Of a stretch of DNA of 64,000 nt, positions 21,791-32,490 are shown one piece after another; position 1 is the first letter of the stretch; every line of letters begins with the position of its first letter. The stretch is taken from assembly GCA_958510825.1 (NCBI GenBank), contig OY294045.1, positions 7,987,916 through 8,051,915 of the forward strand. The letters run 5' to 3'. The notes beneath the pieces are model-generated. The model was given only the letters and a program-made list of their open reading frames with translations. It was not told the DNA's origin and searched no databases. Position numbers and translations under genes: made by a program. Origin of the DNA: Brachypterus glaber (Eukaryota > Arthropoda > Insecta > Coleoptera > Kateretidae).

Positions 21791-22552
21791 CACTCGGTAT
21801 ACAGGAAGAAAACCCACACTGACAGATACCTAAATGCATTTTCACATCACCATCCCTCTCAAAAACGCTCGGTAGTTAATTCACTTGTTCATAGGGCTTT
21901 CATGATTTCAGACAAGAATTCCCTAGACACAGAACTCCTTAAACTAACCAAAGCCTTGACCATGAACGGTTATACCAAAAAAGACATTAATAAGACCATA
22001 TACAAATACAGAAATCCCAGACCCAAACAACAGGACAATAGTGACAATGACAGACAGACACAAGTTATACTTCCCTATGTAAACGGTATCACGGATAAAA
22101 TAGGTAAACTTTTGAAGAAGTCAAATATTAAGCCTATATTTCGGTCCAACCAAAAATTAGGTCAATGTTTGACTTCAACAAAAGACAAAATACCCCTGAG
22201 TTCAGAAGGCGTATATAAAATACCCTGCTCCTGTGGTACGGTTTACATAGGTGAAACTAAGAGAAAAATTTCTACAAGACTTCAAGAGCATGAGCGCAAT
22301 ATAAGAAAAAAACAAATTTCCTTATCGGCAGTAGCCGAACATGTACATGAAACAGGTCATAAAATCAATTTGTCTGAAACAAAACAAATATTAACTGAAA
22401 ACAGAAAAATGCCAAGGAAGATACGGGAATCGATAGAAATCATCAAGCATCCTAACAATATCAATCGGGACACTGGTTACCACTTACCTGCAATATGGAA
22501 GTCTTTGATAGGAAAAACCTCGTCACGGGTGAATAACCACAACTCGTCATGA
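21791..22552 (+). CDS. PLE-1 ORF: RT C-terminus plus GIY-YIG endonuclease
   Basis: Open from a stop at 21788 to the stop at 22550-22552. The first third reads as the PLE linker region (TDRYLNAFSHHHPSQKR, then NSLVHRA) and 21902 is only an internal ATG. The second half is a GIY-YIG nuclease domain: GVYKIPCSCGTVYIGETKRK followed by an RLQEHERN helix and a later AEHVHETGHKI block. PLEs use this domain for target cleavage. The RT catalytic core is missing, so this copy is 5'-truncated and not autonomous, yet its frame is intact. Confidence 0.9.
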   Translation, partial: HSVYRKKTHTDRYLNAFSHHHPSQKRSVVNSLVHRAFMISDKNSLDTELLKLTKALTMNGYTKKDINKTIYKYRNPRPKQQDNSDNDRQTQVILPYVNGITDKIGKLLKKSNIKPIFRSNQKLGQCLTSTKDKIPLSSEGVYKIPCSCGTVYIGETKRKISTRLQEHERNIRKKQISLSAVAEHVHETGHKINLSETKQILTENRKMPRKIRESIEIIKHPNNINRDTGYHLPAIWKSLIGKTSSRVNNHNSS

Positions 22553-22581
22553 ATAGTGACACAAGTTGATTCGAAACTTAG

Positions 22582-22641
22582 TTTCAGATTAATCCCTGAA
22601 GATGTCTCTAGTAGTAAGAGACGAAACGTCGGAAAGTGAAA
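22582..22641 (+). ncRNA. Hammerhead ribozyme motif, PLE-1 right arm
   Basis: CTGAAGA (22596-22602), stem II GTCTCT/AGAGAC with loop AGTAGTA, GAAA (22623-22626), self-complementary stem III ACGT, cleavage site after C22630. Stem I is TCC/GGA plus TTTC/GAAA across an internal loop. The layout matches minimal type I hammerheads reported in PLEs, which are expected to work best as dimers because stem III is so short. Confidence 0.7.
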
Positions 22642-22928
22642 ATCCATTAACACGGTCTCAACCCGAAAGTGAAAGTTCTTTATAGATTTATTACTTTTAT
22701 ATCTATATCTTAACTAGCTTTAAAGTAAACTAGTAAGTAACTTTAAAATAGTAACTTTAACCCTCATATCCAAACGAATTTTTCGCACTAAAATATTATT
22801 ATTAGTTGATTTGACTGTATACCATTTTACAGTACTGTTATTACTGTTATTAAATCTCACAAGACCTTCTATTTTGCAAATAAACTTTATACAATAATTT
22901 AGCATTCCAATTAATTCATTCACACATA

Positions 22929-23355
22929 CACTGAAAAAAAGGATCCTTTGCGGTAATGGCATATGAAATTAGGCCAAATGCTTCGCACTCTTGAATACGT
23001 CCAAAAGCGCCTTCTCTTAACATGAAAATATAATTCACTTGCCAAGATCTTTCTGATTCTTTAACTTAAAATTCTTTGATCTTGTGTGAAATGCAAGTGG
23101 TCTTGTCTCACATGAAAAATTCTTGGGCCAAAGTATTTGAAATTATTTAATTTTTAACAATCTTAAAACAAGATAAATGGTTTTTGCCTCAAATGCGCCA
23201 GGTCCAAGAGAATTTTAAAAATATTTCAAAAGCCACACTTTTCTTGGGACAAGATAAATACTTTTGTTTGAGTCAAGATACACATCTTTTAAGCTAAAAG
23301 AATAACTGCAAAGAGTGTTGACTACTTTCAGCCAAGAACTTCATTTTTTTCAGTG
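22929..23355 (+). mobile_element. R3 element copy 3
   Basis: Full-length copy with both CACTGAAAAAAA ends; TA flanks both sides. Lies in intron 1. Confidence 0.9.
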
Positions 23356-23569
23356 TACCAGATCTTAAAAATCCAAGTTTTGTTACTGATTGCAAATATT
23401 TTTTCTACAATTGACAAAAAAAACGTGATAATAAATAAAATTTTACAATTCAAAAAGTGAACTTTTTGCTTTTGAAGTTCTAGCACAGAGTAAAATTTAC
23501 ACAAAAAATGTAAACAAAAACCTTAAAAACTAGAAAAATTATAATAGTGTCCTTTGATTATAAAATAAA

Positions 23570-23665
23570 TAAACAAATATCTGGACCTTAAATAAAAACC
23601 AATAACTTTTCTGCAATAGCGCGACGTTTCGTCTTAATCAAGACTTTTTTAAGCTTAGCATATTT
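23570..23665 (-). mobile_element. PLE end fragment with decayed hammerhead
   Basis: On the minus strand a stem TCTTGATTAAGA is followed by CGAAACGTCG and then AAAGTTATTGGTTTTTATTT, the same layout as the other PLE ends. The CTGANGA box is mutated at two key guanines (reads CTTAAAA), so no ribozyme activity is expected. Confidence 0.5.
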
Positions 23666-24005
23666 AAAACACTAAATTTAACATAAATATTATATAAATA
23701 AACAATTACGGACAATAACCAAAGCTTTAGAACCGTACACGTAGACATATTTTAAATTAATTGTATAACCATAAATGTAACACGTGCTTAAAATAATTTG
23801 AGTATTTAAGCACTACAATTTAAAACTAAAATCGATCAAATCAAAAAGTCAGCATTTCATGACGTTTGCAGATAAAAAGGATATAGTTTATATTCACCAT
23901 TTTATATTATATTTGGAAAAACTAATGCGTTTTTCTGCTGAAACTCCGGAAAAGAATATTTCAGAGATTGTCTTGTATTTACACATCAGCAGTATTTGGC
24001 GTAAA

Positions 24006-24406
24006 CTCAGTTATGACTCATCAACGTTGAAAATAAACACAGAAACATAGGCTTACGGAATAATTTTGCCGAATTATGAGGGAAATTTTTATAAATCGAA
24101 ACATTTGACGACTAATTTGTTACCCACAACAATATTAACTATACATATTAACTATACATACGTATATATATATCTGTGTTTTTCAAAGAAAAAAACGAAA
24201 TTCGATTTTTATCTTTTAAGAATACGAAAGTTTTTAAATTTTATTTGTCAATAACTTTTTTTCCACCTTACTCGTTTAAATGGAATCATTAAAAAAAATC
24301 AAGATAAAAAGAAATAAAAATGTAAATATTAAAAACCTCGCCTCAACGCTATAGTCGAAGCGGCGCCTATGCGAGTACTGGAAAATCGCCGACTACTGCA
24401 GTTTTT
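24006..24406 (-). repeat. R1 dispersed repeat, copy 3 (inverted)
   Basis: Reverse complement of the R1 unit, including the AACTTTTTTTCCACCTTACT stretch shared with the 17063 copy. The ORFs at 23859 and 24066 fall partly in this repeat and are not genes. Confidence 0.85.
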
Positions 24407-24695
24407 AACGTGGATTGATTTGAACGTTGCTTTAATACCTCATACATACATCAAGAAATTGTCGTTTTGATTTATATGCTTTAAACAGCAGATGTGATTA
24501 ATATTTCACGTTCACAGAGTAAAAACATTCAGAACTGGATCTATATATCCCACAACCCACAACCCACAAAAAATAATTTAAAAGTCAGATTTTTATTATG
24601 TGTTTGTATAATATGTACGAAAGTTTCGATTCTTCGCACTTGAGCAAAAGGTATCTAAAATAGTCGACTTTGGTTGGTTGATTGATAATTATATA

Positions 24696-25509
24696 TACCG
24701 GGTGTTTTTTTAACCTGAAACTTTCAAATATCTCGAATACTATGCATTTTAGAAAAAAAAAGTCAAACAAAAAACGTTTATTTTAATGAGGGAAACAAAA
24801 TGGCGTATTTATTTTTAAGCATATTTACGTTTTCAAGGTCTTTTCAAGGTCAACTTTGTTTTTTTAAAGAGAAACATATATTTTTTACTGTTATTTAATT
24901 TTTCTCAAAAAAATAAAGATCTTTTGTAAAAAACTTTTTTGATCGGACTTTTAGTTGCAGGATAACACAGCCACACAAAATTAAAAAAGTTGGCTCTTCG
25001 ACGGACTAGTCTAGTAAATTCCTATGAAATTTGAGCCGCTGAATCCGAATCTGAGGTCGAAATTTGAAAGTTAGCTCCCGTTTTCAACATAACCTCAATA
25101 AACATGTCATATCATTGCGAAAAGCACGTTTTTTTGAGGTTATGTTGAAAATGAGAACTAGATTTCAAATTCTGACCTCAGATTCGGATTCAGGGGCTCA
25201 AAATACACAGGAATTTACTAGTCAATTCCGTCAGAGATCCAACTTTTTTAATTTCCTGTGGCTGTGTTATCTCTGCAACTAAAGGTCCGATCAAAAAAGT
25301 TTTTTACAAAAGATTATCATTTTTTTAAGGAAAATTAAATAACAGTAAAAAATAAAAAGTCCAAACGAAAACGTAAATATGTTTAAAAAATAAATAAGCC
25401 ATTTTGTTTCCCTCATTAAAATAAAAAAATCTTGTTTGACATTTTTTTTTCTAAAATGCATAGTATTCAAGATATTTGAAAGTTTCAGGTTAAAAAAAAA
25501 ACACCTTAT
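24696..25509. mobile_element. 0.8-kb palindrome, about 380-bp arms
   Basis: The left arm begins TACCGGGTGTTTTTTTAACC; the right arm ends with its reverse complement. The centre is near 25100, around AACATAACCTCAATAAAC. A shorter relative is at 36663-36872. Lies in intron 1. Confidence 0.9.
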
Positions 25510-25907
25510 ACCGGGTGTTACAAGACCGCCTTTTTTTATTTATTTTAAAAGTTAGGGTTAGAAAGTTTTATTGCCATAAAACGTCAACTTTAAACATGAT
25601 GAGAACAATGATACCAAAAAAGTGACATTTTAATTGTCAATTTTTAATTTATTTAATTTTTATTTATCATAGACCATGACTACTAAAAATTACCCGAAAT
25701 TTATGTTAAAAACTTTTTTATTAACTTTTAAAAAGACATAAAAATCCTACCTTCTAGGGTTTTCAAAGCCAACTTTGTTACTAAAATCACAAAAATATGA
25801 TTTTTAACGTTTATTTTCATTTACAAAAACTGTTGTATTTGTCATAAATAAAAATAAAAGATATTGTTAGATTCCTTAATGATGGTACTTTTTAATGGTA
25901 CCGGTGC

Positions 25908-26899
25908 AATATTGTGGTGCCATTTAAAAAAAAATGAGTTTTTGAGCAAAAACCATTTTCACAATCTTTAAAATGGTGTAACTAAGTTATAAATAAACTA
26001 AATTAAATTGTTTGATATTTACAAATTTAAAAAATCTATATAAAACATTTTACTATTCCTTAAAACGACTTTTGTTTGATTAACGCAGTCGCCCCTCCGA
26101 AGTGACTGATCGATTTCGTGCTTTTTAGCACTCTTCAGAGCCACATATCGGTAGTAGGGACAACTACGAAAATCAAATCCTTTCCATATATCTCTATATG
26201 GAGTTTAAAAATCGTTGTAAGGAAAAGCAAAAACAGCTAGCGACATATACTGCTAAAAGCAGAGACTGGATAAACCTATCGACAGTCCAAAAAAGGAAGC
26301 AGTTATTGGTTTCGAGAACCTATTGCACGCTGTCGATAGGGGGCAGATTAATCAATGCCACGGTGGACATTGCCGCCAATTGAATCCTAAACGCTAGGAG
26401 GTCACCTTTTACAGTGGTATCTGAATTAATAAACTAAATTAAATTGTTTGATATTTACAAATTTAAAAAATCTATATAAAACATTTTACTATTCCTTAAT
26501 CTGCCCCCTATCGACAGCGTGCAATAGGTTCTCGAAACCAATAACAGCTTCCTTTTTTGGACTGTCGATAGGTTTATCCAGTCTCTGCTTTTAGCAGTAG
26601 ATGTCGCTAGCTGTTTTTGCTATTCCTTACAACGATATTTAAACTCTATATAGAGATATATGGAAAGGATTTGATTTTCGTAGTTGTCCCTACTACCGAT
26701 ATGTGGCTCTGAAGAGTGCTGCGTTAATCAAACAAAAGTCGTTTTAAGGAATAGTAAAATGTTTTATATAGATTTTTTAAATTTGTAAATATCAAACAAT
26801 TTAATTTAGTTTATTTATAACTTAGTTACACCATTTTAAAGATTGTGAAAATGGTTTTTGCTCAAAAACTCATTTTTTTTAAATGGCACCACAATATTA
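25908..26899. mobile_element. PLE-4 derived long inverted repeat
   Basis: The outer arms (CAATATTGTGGTGCCATTT left, reverse complement right) enclose matching inner segments, including GATTTGATTTTCGTAGTTGT and GACTGTCGATAGG in both orientations. The segment TTTGATATTTACAAATTTAA also occurs as a direct repeat at 26010 and 26450. A hammerhead core is intact on the minus strand at 26102-26144. In the other arm it has lost stem II and the GAAA part. No GIY-YIG ORF remains. Confidence 0.8.
26102..26144 (-). ncRNA. Hammerhead ribozyme motif, PLE-4
   Basis: On the minus strand: stem I GTGGCT pairing with AGTCAC (one G-U), CTGAAGA, stem II GTGCT/AGCAC with loop AAAA, GAAA, self-complementary stem III ATCGAT, then C at the cleavage site. 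All core positions match. The best-formed of the hammerhead-like motifs in the window. Confidence 0.75.
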
Positions 26900-27532
26900 G
26901 TTTTAAGGAATAGTAAAATGTTTTATAAGTTATAAATGGAATTTTCAGCGTAAATATATTTTTCTAGGGTTACTTAGATAATTTTAAGTAATTTTAAGAA
27001 ATCATGGCCTACATATGATAAAAACTTATAAAAAAAATTAAATAAAAACAACTTTGAAATTTAAAATTTCACTTTTTTGGTCATTATACTCAGAATGAAG
27101 CTCTAGTAGAATTAAAATATGTGAAAAATGGGAAAGCAATTTTACTGAGCAGTGTATTTTTTTAAATTTTAGAATGTATTATTTTCTTAATTATAATAAT
27201 AATAGTAATAATAATAATAATAATAAATAATTTATTTTCTCAAGAATGTTCTAAATACAATATAGTACATAAAACTATTAATGGAAACATTGTCAAAAGG
27301 AAATTGAAAAGTACAACAAGTACCTAAATAAATAAATAAACAAATAAATAAATAAATACAAAATACAATTAAAATTAGTTTATGACCTATATGAATAAAA
27401 CTCTTCCATGTTGTAAGGCTCCATATTACACATGTAATCAAAAAGTAGATTTTTAAAACTTCTTTCATTTTTTCGGTTTTTCAAAATCTGAGGAAGTTTG
27501 TAATTTGCTTATTGTTCTTTCGTTTGTTTCAG

Positions 27533-27705
27533 GTATCGGAGTTAGCAGTGCAGTTGTATCGTTTAACGTCGCTCTGTATTATAATAGTATAATCGCGTGG
27601 TGTTTGTTTTATTTTGTGCAAAGTTTTCAATCGCAGTTACCGTGGGCGGAGTGTCCGAAAGCCTATTTTCCAAACGGATCGTACGCCCTCGAGCCCGAAT
27701 GTGTG
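27533..27705 (+). CDS. SLC6 transporter, coding exon 2 (TM3, extracellular loop 2)
   Basis: Encodes residues 169 (split glycine codon) to 226. The acceptor is a pyrimidine-rich tract ending ttcag before 27533 and the donor is gtaag at 27706. Phase 1 in and phase 0 out match the neighbouring exons. TM3 (about 173-198) contains FNVALYYNSIIAW, the family's third helix, followed by the SFQSQLPWAECP stretch typical of extracellular loop 2. NGS at residue 216 is a potential N-glycosylation site, and the two loop cysteines fit the disulfide seen in the family. The reading frame stays open past the donor into a minisatellite, which I regard as intronic. Confidence 0.95.
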
Positions 27706-27965
27706 GTAAGTTGCAGCAATTGTTTATTTGGTTACTTTTTAAAACTAATAATTCGTCTGTTAAATTGCATTAAACGAGGGGCTGACCGCGAGGAAATCTT
27801 TTGTACAAGTCAAAGGAACTCCGGAGGAACTCTGGAGGAACTCTGCAGAACTCTGGAGAAACTTCGGAGGAACTCTGAAGAACTCTGAAGAACTCTGGAG
27901 TAACTCCAAGGAACTCCGAGGAACTCCGAGGAACTCCGAACTCAGAGTAACTCTTTTGTGCAAAT
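27706..27965 (+). repeat. GGAACTCCGA-type minisatellite next to exon 2
   Basis: After the exon 2 donor, 27800-27950 consists of 10-12 bp units of the type GGAACTCCGAG/GAACTCTGGA. A second block of the same unit is at 28515-28628. Confidence 0.85.
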
Positions 27966-28014
27966 TTCAGACGCGGTCAAAATTATTATTTATTACCCAT
28001 GCGGATTAACGTTT

Positions 28015-28445
28015 TGGGCGCCAATTTTTGTTTTGAAGGGGCGCCAAGTTTGGTAGAAACCGTTAGGGACAAAGCTTTTTGGGGCGCCATTTTTCCCCTG
28101 AAGGTAATTTTGGGACGCCAATTTTCAATTTTTGTTTTTTTGAAGGGGCGCCAAGTTTTGTAGATACCGTCAGGGACAAAGTTTTTTATTGAAGGCAAAT
28201 TTGGGACGCCATTTTTTATTTGAAGGGGCGCCAAGTTTGTTAGAAACCGTCAGGGACAAAGCTTTTTTTTATGAAGGTATTTTTTGGGAGCCAACTTCTT
28301 TTTTTGTAGGGGCGCCAAGTTTTGGTTGAAACTGTCAGGGACAAAGCTTTTTTTTTCATGAAGGGGTATTTTTTTGGGCGCCAATTCTTTTTTTTTGTAG
28401 GGGAGCCAAGTTTGATTGAAACCGTCAGGGACTTTTTTTTGAGGG
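28015..28445 (+). repeat. Tandem GGGGCGCCAAGTTT repeats, about 80-110 bp unit
   Basis: Five units marked by AGGGGCGCCAAGTTT-like starts near 28035, 28142, 28221, 28306 and 28397, each followed by ACCGTCAGGGACAAAG. The minus-strand ORFs here only translate the repeat. It lies between the two minisatellite blocks. Confidence 0.9.
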
Positions 28446-28514
28446 TGCCTTATTGGCGGTAGTGCTTGCATAGCGGTAATTTGTACGGAGTATTTGCCAA
28501 AAATTACCCCTTCC

Positions 28515-28628
28515 AGAGAGGAACTCTTAAGGAACACAGGAGGAACTCCCAAGGAACTCTGGAGGAACTCCGAGGAACTCCGGAGGAACTCCGAGGAACT
28601 CCGAAGGAACTCTGAGGAACTCTTTTCA
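28515..28628 (+). repeat. GGAACTCCGA-type minisatellite, second block
   Basis: Same unit as 27800-27950, ending just before TTTTCAGTTTTTGTCCCAGG. Confidence 0.85.
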
Positions 28629-29493
28629 GTTTTTGTCCCAGGTATTGCTTTCTCATATTAAAGTTTTCATAATTTTGGGAAAGCGTTGTATTCGTGCAAA
28701 AAAAATAATGTTTTTTACGTACTTTTTCATTTTATGACCTTTTATGTCGATATAAATCAGTTTCGAGAAAAAAAAGTTGTCGGTCTGTGAATCCGATTCA
28801 CTGAATCGGTCGGTCAATCTTTTGGTCATTAGGTCGGTCGATCGGTCGGCCGATTTATTTTTGTTGGTCGTTATGCCCGAGAAATCTTGTGGGCACGATA
28901 ACTTTTGAACACCTTAAGCTGGCTAATAATAAACTGTATTTTATTTAAGGCCACTCATGTCACGATTTGCTGGAATAACCCATATTTAAATTTTCGTTTA
29001 TCTTTCAATTACAGCACGTTTTAAATTCTGTTCTAATTGCATAAAAATGAGCGAGACTAAACAAGGATGCACCTGGGAACATATTTTAACTTTTTATCCT
29101 TTTTTGATTCCAAGTGAAAGATTTTTCTATGTTTCTTTTATACATGCTTTAATATAAAAGATATGAAGTTAATGCAGAGCAGGATGAAAAGATATAGATT
29201 TTTCTGACAACTTTTAACAAAATTTGAAAAGATTTAGACACCGTGGGTTGGTAACCAGCGCCGGACATCAGGGGGGTATTGGGGGGGTTGTGACACCCCC
29301 CAAACTTTTTACATTCAGAAAATCTTTGGATTTATTTGGCAAATTTTAATTCAGCCTACTCCCCAGAATAAACAGAAGATGCGCCAAAACGAAATCTTTT
29401 TTCAAGTATATTGCGTGTCCAAGTGAACCATAAAAATTTTATCCCGTGTCGCTACGGGTTTCTTACGTCCTTGATTTAAGATTTTCACTTAAT
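28629..29493. other. Intron 2 sequence without a recognised gene
   Basis: A GGTCGGTCGATCGGTCGG simple repeat at 28790-28855 and a G-rich stretch at 29270. Otherwise nothing recognised. Confidence 0.4.
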
Positions 29494-29968
29494 GGAGCGT
29501 TCAAGTATTACGTAACGCGCAGGGGGGGGGTCTCGAAATCGTTACGCCGCGTGGGTGTTAGTAAAAATGTTACGTAACACGTAAAAAATTATAAACTTAT
29601 AAAATCAATGATCTAGGCTTAAAGAGACGGATTCCTTGCAAATTTTATTGCACACGGCGTCGTTAACAGTTAACTAAGAAAAACAATTAGAGATGAAAAA
29701 CTATAGCCAATAACCGGTTTTCGGTTAACCGGTTTCGAAAATTACATCAGACCGGTTTTGGGTTAAAACACGGAAGCAATAACCGGTTAAAAACCGGTTT
29801 AAACCATAAAGCAAAATTTACTTTCATTCTTTTTTTACTTTTTGTAAAATGTTACGTAACAAATAGGGGGGTGGGGGGTCTCGAAAATGTTATGCCGAGT
29901 TACATGGGGGGGAAGGGTGGGGGTCAAAAATGGCCAAATTTTGCATTACGTAATACTTGAACGCTCCC
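29494..29968. mobile_element. MITE, GGAGCGTTCAAGTATTACGT inverted ends
   Basis: Ends are perfect inverted repeats for about 20 bp (GAGCGTTCAAGTATTACGTA), followed by G-runs and TCTCGAAA blocks mirrored inside. The core 29705-29815 has a cluster of AACCGGTT motifs. Family relatives at 16683, 41113, 49059 and 51837. Confidence 0.85.
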
Positions 29969-30507
29969 TAAGCGTCAAATTCGTGAAAATTTTCGCCTGC
30001 GGCAATAGAGTTTCCTGCATTATTGTAAAATTTTTAATTGTAAGACTGATTTAAAATTTAAATAGCATAGTTTGTACACTTAATTTTAATTGTTGGATGC
30101 TGTCAAGCAACATGTTGCTGGCCAAATATTTTGGAAATTTTACCTTAAACTGAGATTAAGTTATTTGGTGTAATAGAAAAATATAGAAAATATTATCTCA
30201 GCTATTTTATAAGAAATCTACTAATAAATCGAATGGAAAGAAATAGGAAAATCTTATAGATGTTTTTTAAATCCAGATAATAATTTAAGGTCTTAAGATC
30301 TTTAAGGAATTTTAAGCATTTCCAACTAAATTTAATTTGATAAAGGTTTGGTTGGGAATTGATTTTACGCCTTATAAAACTTTCAGAGCAACAAGTCTCA
30401 CATTTTAATGCGGAGAAAATATTAAAAGAAGATTTGCAAATTAAATACCTACGTAAAAGGTTTATGTTTATTTTTTATAGCGGTTTTTAAACTCTTCACA
30501 TAACAGT
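29969..30507. other. Intron 2 sequence without a recognised feature
   Basis: A+T-rich, no long ORF or inverted repeat seen. Confidence 0.4.
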
Positions 30508-31150
30508 AAATATTTTCTTCTTCTTCTTCTTCTTCTAATTTCTTTGGAGTTGTATTCCTACATTTCCGCCATATCATCTGGACTGATTCTATGTCGTTAC
30601 TCCGATAACTAAAAATTTACTTAAACCATATGATAACGATAACTACTATTCTAACTACCACTACTCTACTTCTTCCGTAATTACTGTTTCCTTCATTCAT
30701 ACTAGCAACTAAAGCACTAAATTTTCATTTCTATGTCTGCTAAGAAGCGGGTGATGATATACACTATCTCGGGATTAGGTTTTGCAAGCAGGGATGGTAA
30801 ATGTAAGGGTTGGGGTATGATCTTGTTTAGTGCATTAAGCATTGTATGACGATGATCTTCATAGTTTCGACATTTAAGCATGACATGTTGCACGTCTTCA
30901 TTTTTTCCACATATGCATAAGGGCGAGTCCAATATTTTTATTCTGTGGAGATGTGCCTTTGTCAGGCAATGGCCACTTCGCAATCGGCAAATCACCATTA
31001 CATGCCTTCTGCTTAAATTAAGATTTTTAAACCACGGATTCTTATCAAGCTCTGTTGTGTGTCTACCATAAAACGTTCCTGGTCCACATACTACTTCCTT
31101 CCATTTAACTTTCCAACTCTTCCATATGTTCTCTACCTTCCGATTCATAA
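30508..31150 (-). pseudogene. 5'-truncated RNase H-type LINE 3' end, (GAA)n tail
   Basis: Minus-strand frame 31148-30717 resembles the C-terminus of I/R1-type LINE ORF2: GRHTTELDKNPWF, RRHVMVICRLRSGHCLTKAH, then a zinc-knuckle with CICGKNEDVQHVMLKC. The 3' UTR follows to a (GAA)n tail at 30510-30536. RT and endonuclease are missing. Confidence 0.8.
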
Positions 31151-31204
31151 ATATTTTGATTTTTCAAATTTCGCAGTGGTCAAGAATTACCCCCGGAAAA
31201 GCTT

Positions 31205-31530
31205 TATACCGAAATAATATTTTCCTACGAGCGTGCGGAAAGAACACTCTTTCCGCACGCATATACGTGTGGAAAGAAAGCCTTTTCCGCACGCCTAAAT
31301 ATTGTTTAATTTCTTACTTGTGTAGTGTTATTCTTGTTATATTTATTCATAATATTATAAAAATGTTTAAATTTTTTACCTGTTAATTGATTTTATTGTT
31401 GAAAAATTATAAAAATACGATTTATTTCGATTAATTTGATAAAATATATATATATTTATTTTAACCCAGCTCGTAGGAAAAGTATTGTTCCTAACCCATG
31501 CGTAAAGAGGCTTTTCCGCACAGCTAGTTT
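31205..31530. repeat. Nested hairpins with GCGTGCGGAAAG
   Basis: GCGTGCGGAAAG and CTTTCCGCACGC form a hairpin at 31230-31260, repeated in variant form to 31293. A distal mirror at 31465-31530 (GCTCGTAGGAAAAG) pairs with CTTTTC..CTACGAGC on the left. Probably a short palindromic element. Confidence 0.6.
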
Positions 31531-31754
31531 AGATTTAATCATGTTTCAATAACTTTAATATATTATCATATGAAAACCAATGTTGCTTAAAAAAAATGCT
31601 TCAAGAATGGAAAAGTTTTGAGGACGCAACTTTTTTTACGAGGCGCAGCCGAGTAAAAAAAGCACTCGATGTGTACAGAAATGGTTTGGACCTTTTGGTT
31701 TGGACTTTTTACTTTTTACAAAAGTCGTGACAACAGACAGACAGACGGACGTTT

Positions 31755-32170
31755 TTTTTTTAATGATAGGTAGTTTTTTAAAGTTTTATTCAACCCCCCA
31801 TAACGTTTTTGTTGTTATGGGGATTATTTTCAGAATTAGTAGAATTGATTTTTATAATAAAAGTAATTTTTCCTGAAAATGTTACGTTAATCGGAATTTT
31901 CTTTTAGATGTTTTCGATTTTTTTAAAAGTTTAATCCCCATAACTTTTTTGTTTTTGGGGGGATTACTTTCAAAAACAATATCATAACTTTTTTTATCTT
32001 TGGGGGGATTACTTTTAAAATTGGTAGAATTGATACTTATAATAAAAATAATTTTTCTTAAAAAAGTTACGTTAATCGGAAATTTCTTTCCGATTTTTTC
32101 GATTTTTTTTAAAGTTTAATCCCCATAATTTTTTTCTTTTTGGAGGGATTACTTTCAAAAACAAAAGGGA
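31755..32170 (+). repeat. Tandem repeat, about 190-bp unit
   Basis: Repeated blocks of CCCCATAACTTTTTT, GGGGGGATTACTTT and ACGTTAATCGGAA in about two and a half units. Preceded by an ACAGACAGACAGACGGACG run, also seen in inverse form near 51100. Confidence 0.75.
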
Positions 32171-32490
32171 GCTTTCCCTCATAGAACTTGATTTTTCCTG
32201 AAAGGTTTAAGTCTATCGGATTATTCGTTCTTGAGTTATTGGTTTTACAAAAGTCGTGACACCAGATGGACATTAAAAAAAAAGTTGGTTATTTTTTTAT
32301 GAAACAAATTTATATCCAAGAATTTTATGTGTGGGCGATTTTTTTTAAATTTTGGATAATTCGTAACTACCGAATAATATTCTAGCGCAGGCGCTGTGAA
32401 TAATATAACAACCATTTAAAATTAAATTTGGGAGGAAATAAGCCCCCTAGCTCCTCCCTAGTTGCTTATGTCAATATTTTTTGTATTATA

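Larger units (their letters stand above)
21620..22683 (+). mobile_element. Penelope-like element PLE-1 with inverted ends and 12-bp TSD
   Basis: A 1064-bp element in intron 1 of the transporter, flanked by a perfect 12-bp duplication AGATTTATTACT (21608-21619 and 22684-22695). The left arm (about 21650-21780) and right arm (about 22552-22683) are inverted repeats, each with a hammerhead core. Between them lies a 5'-truncated PLE ORF (RT end plus GIY-YIG). The left end has about 30 bp beyond the inverted arm. An ORF-less sibling is at 8772-9010. Confidence 0.9.

Noticed and set aside
27706..27888. Extension of SLC6 exon 2 past the donor
   Set aside because: Frame stays open only into a minisatellite; the donor and the phase match with exon 3 are clear.
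28015..28445. CRISPR-like regular repeats
   Set aside because: Units are contiguous and diverged with uneven spacing, in an animal intron; an ordinary tandem array.
27985..28552. Minus-strand ORFs of 82-100 codons with repeated APLQKK-like peptides
   Set aside because: Translations of the GGGGCGCCAAGTTT tandem array.
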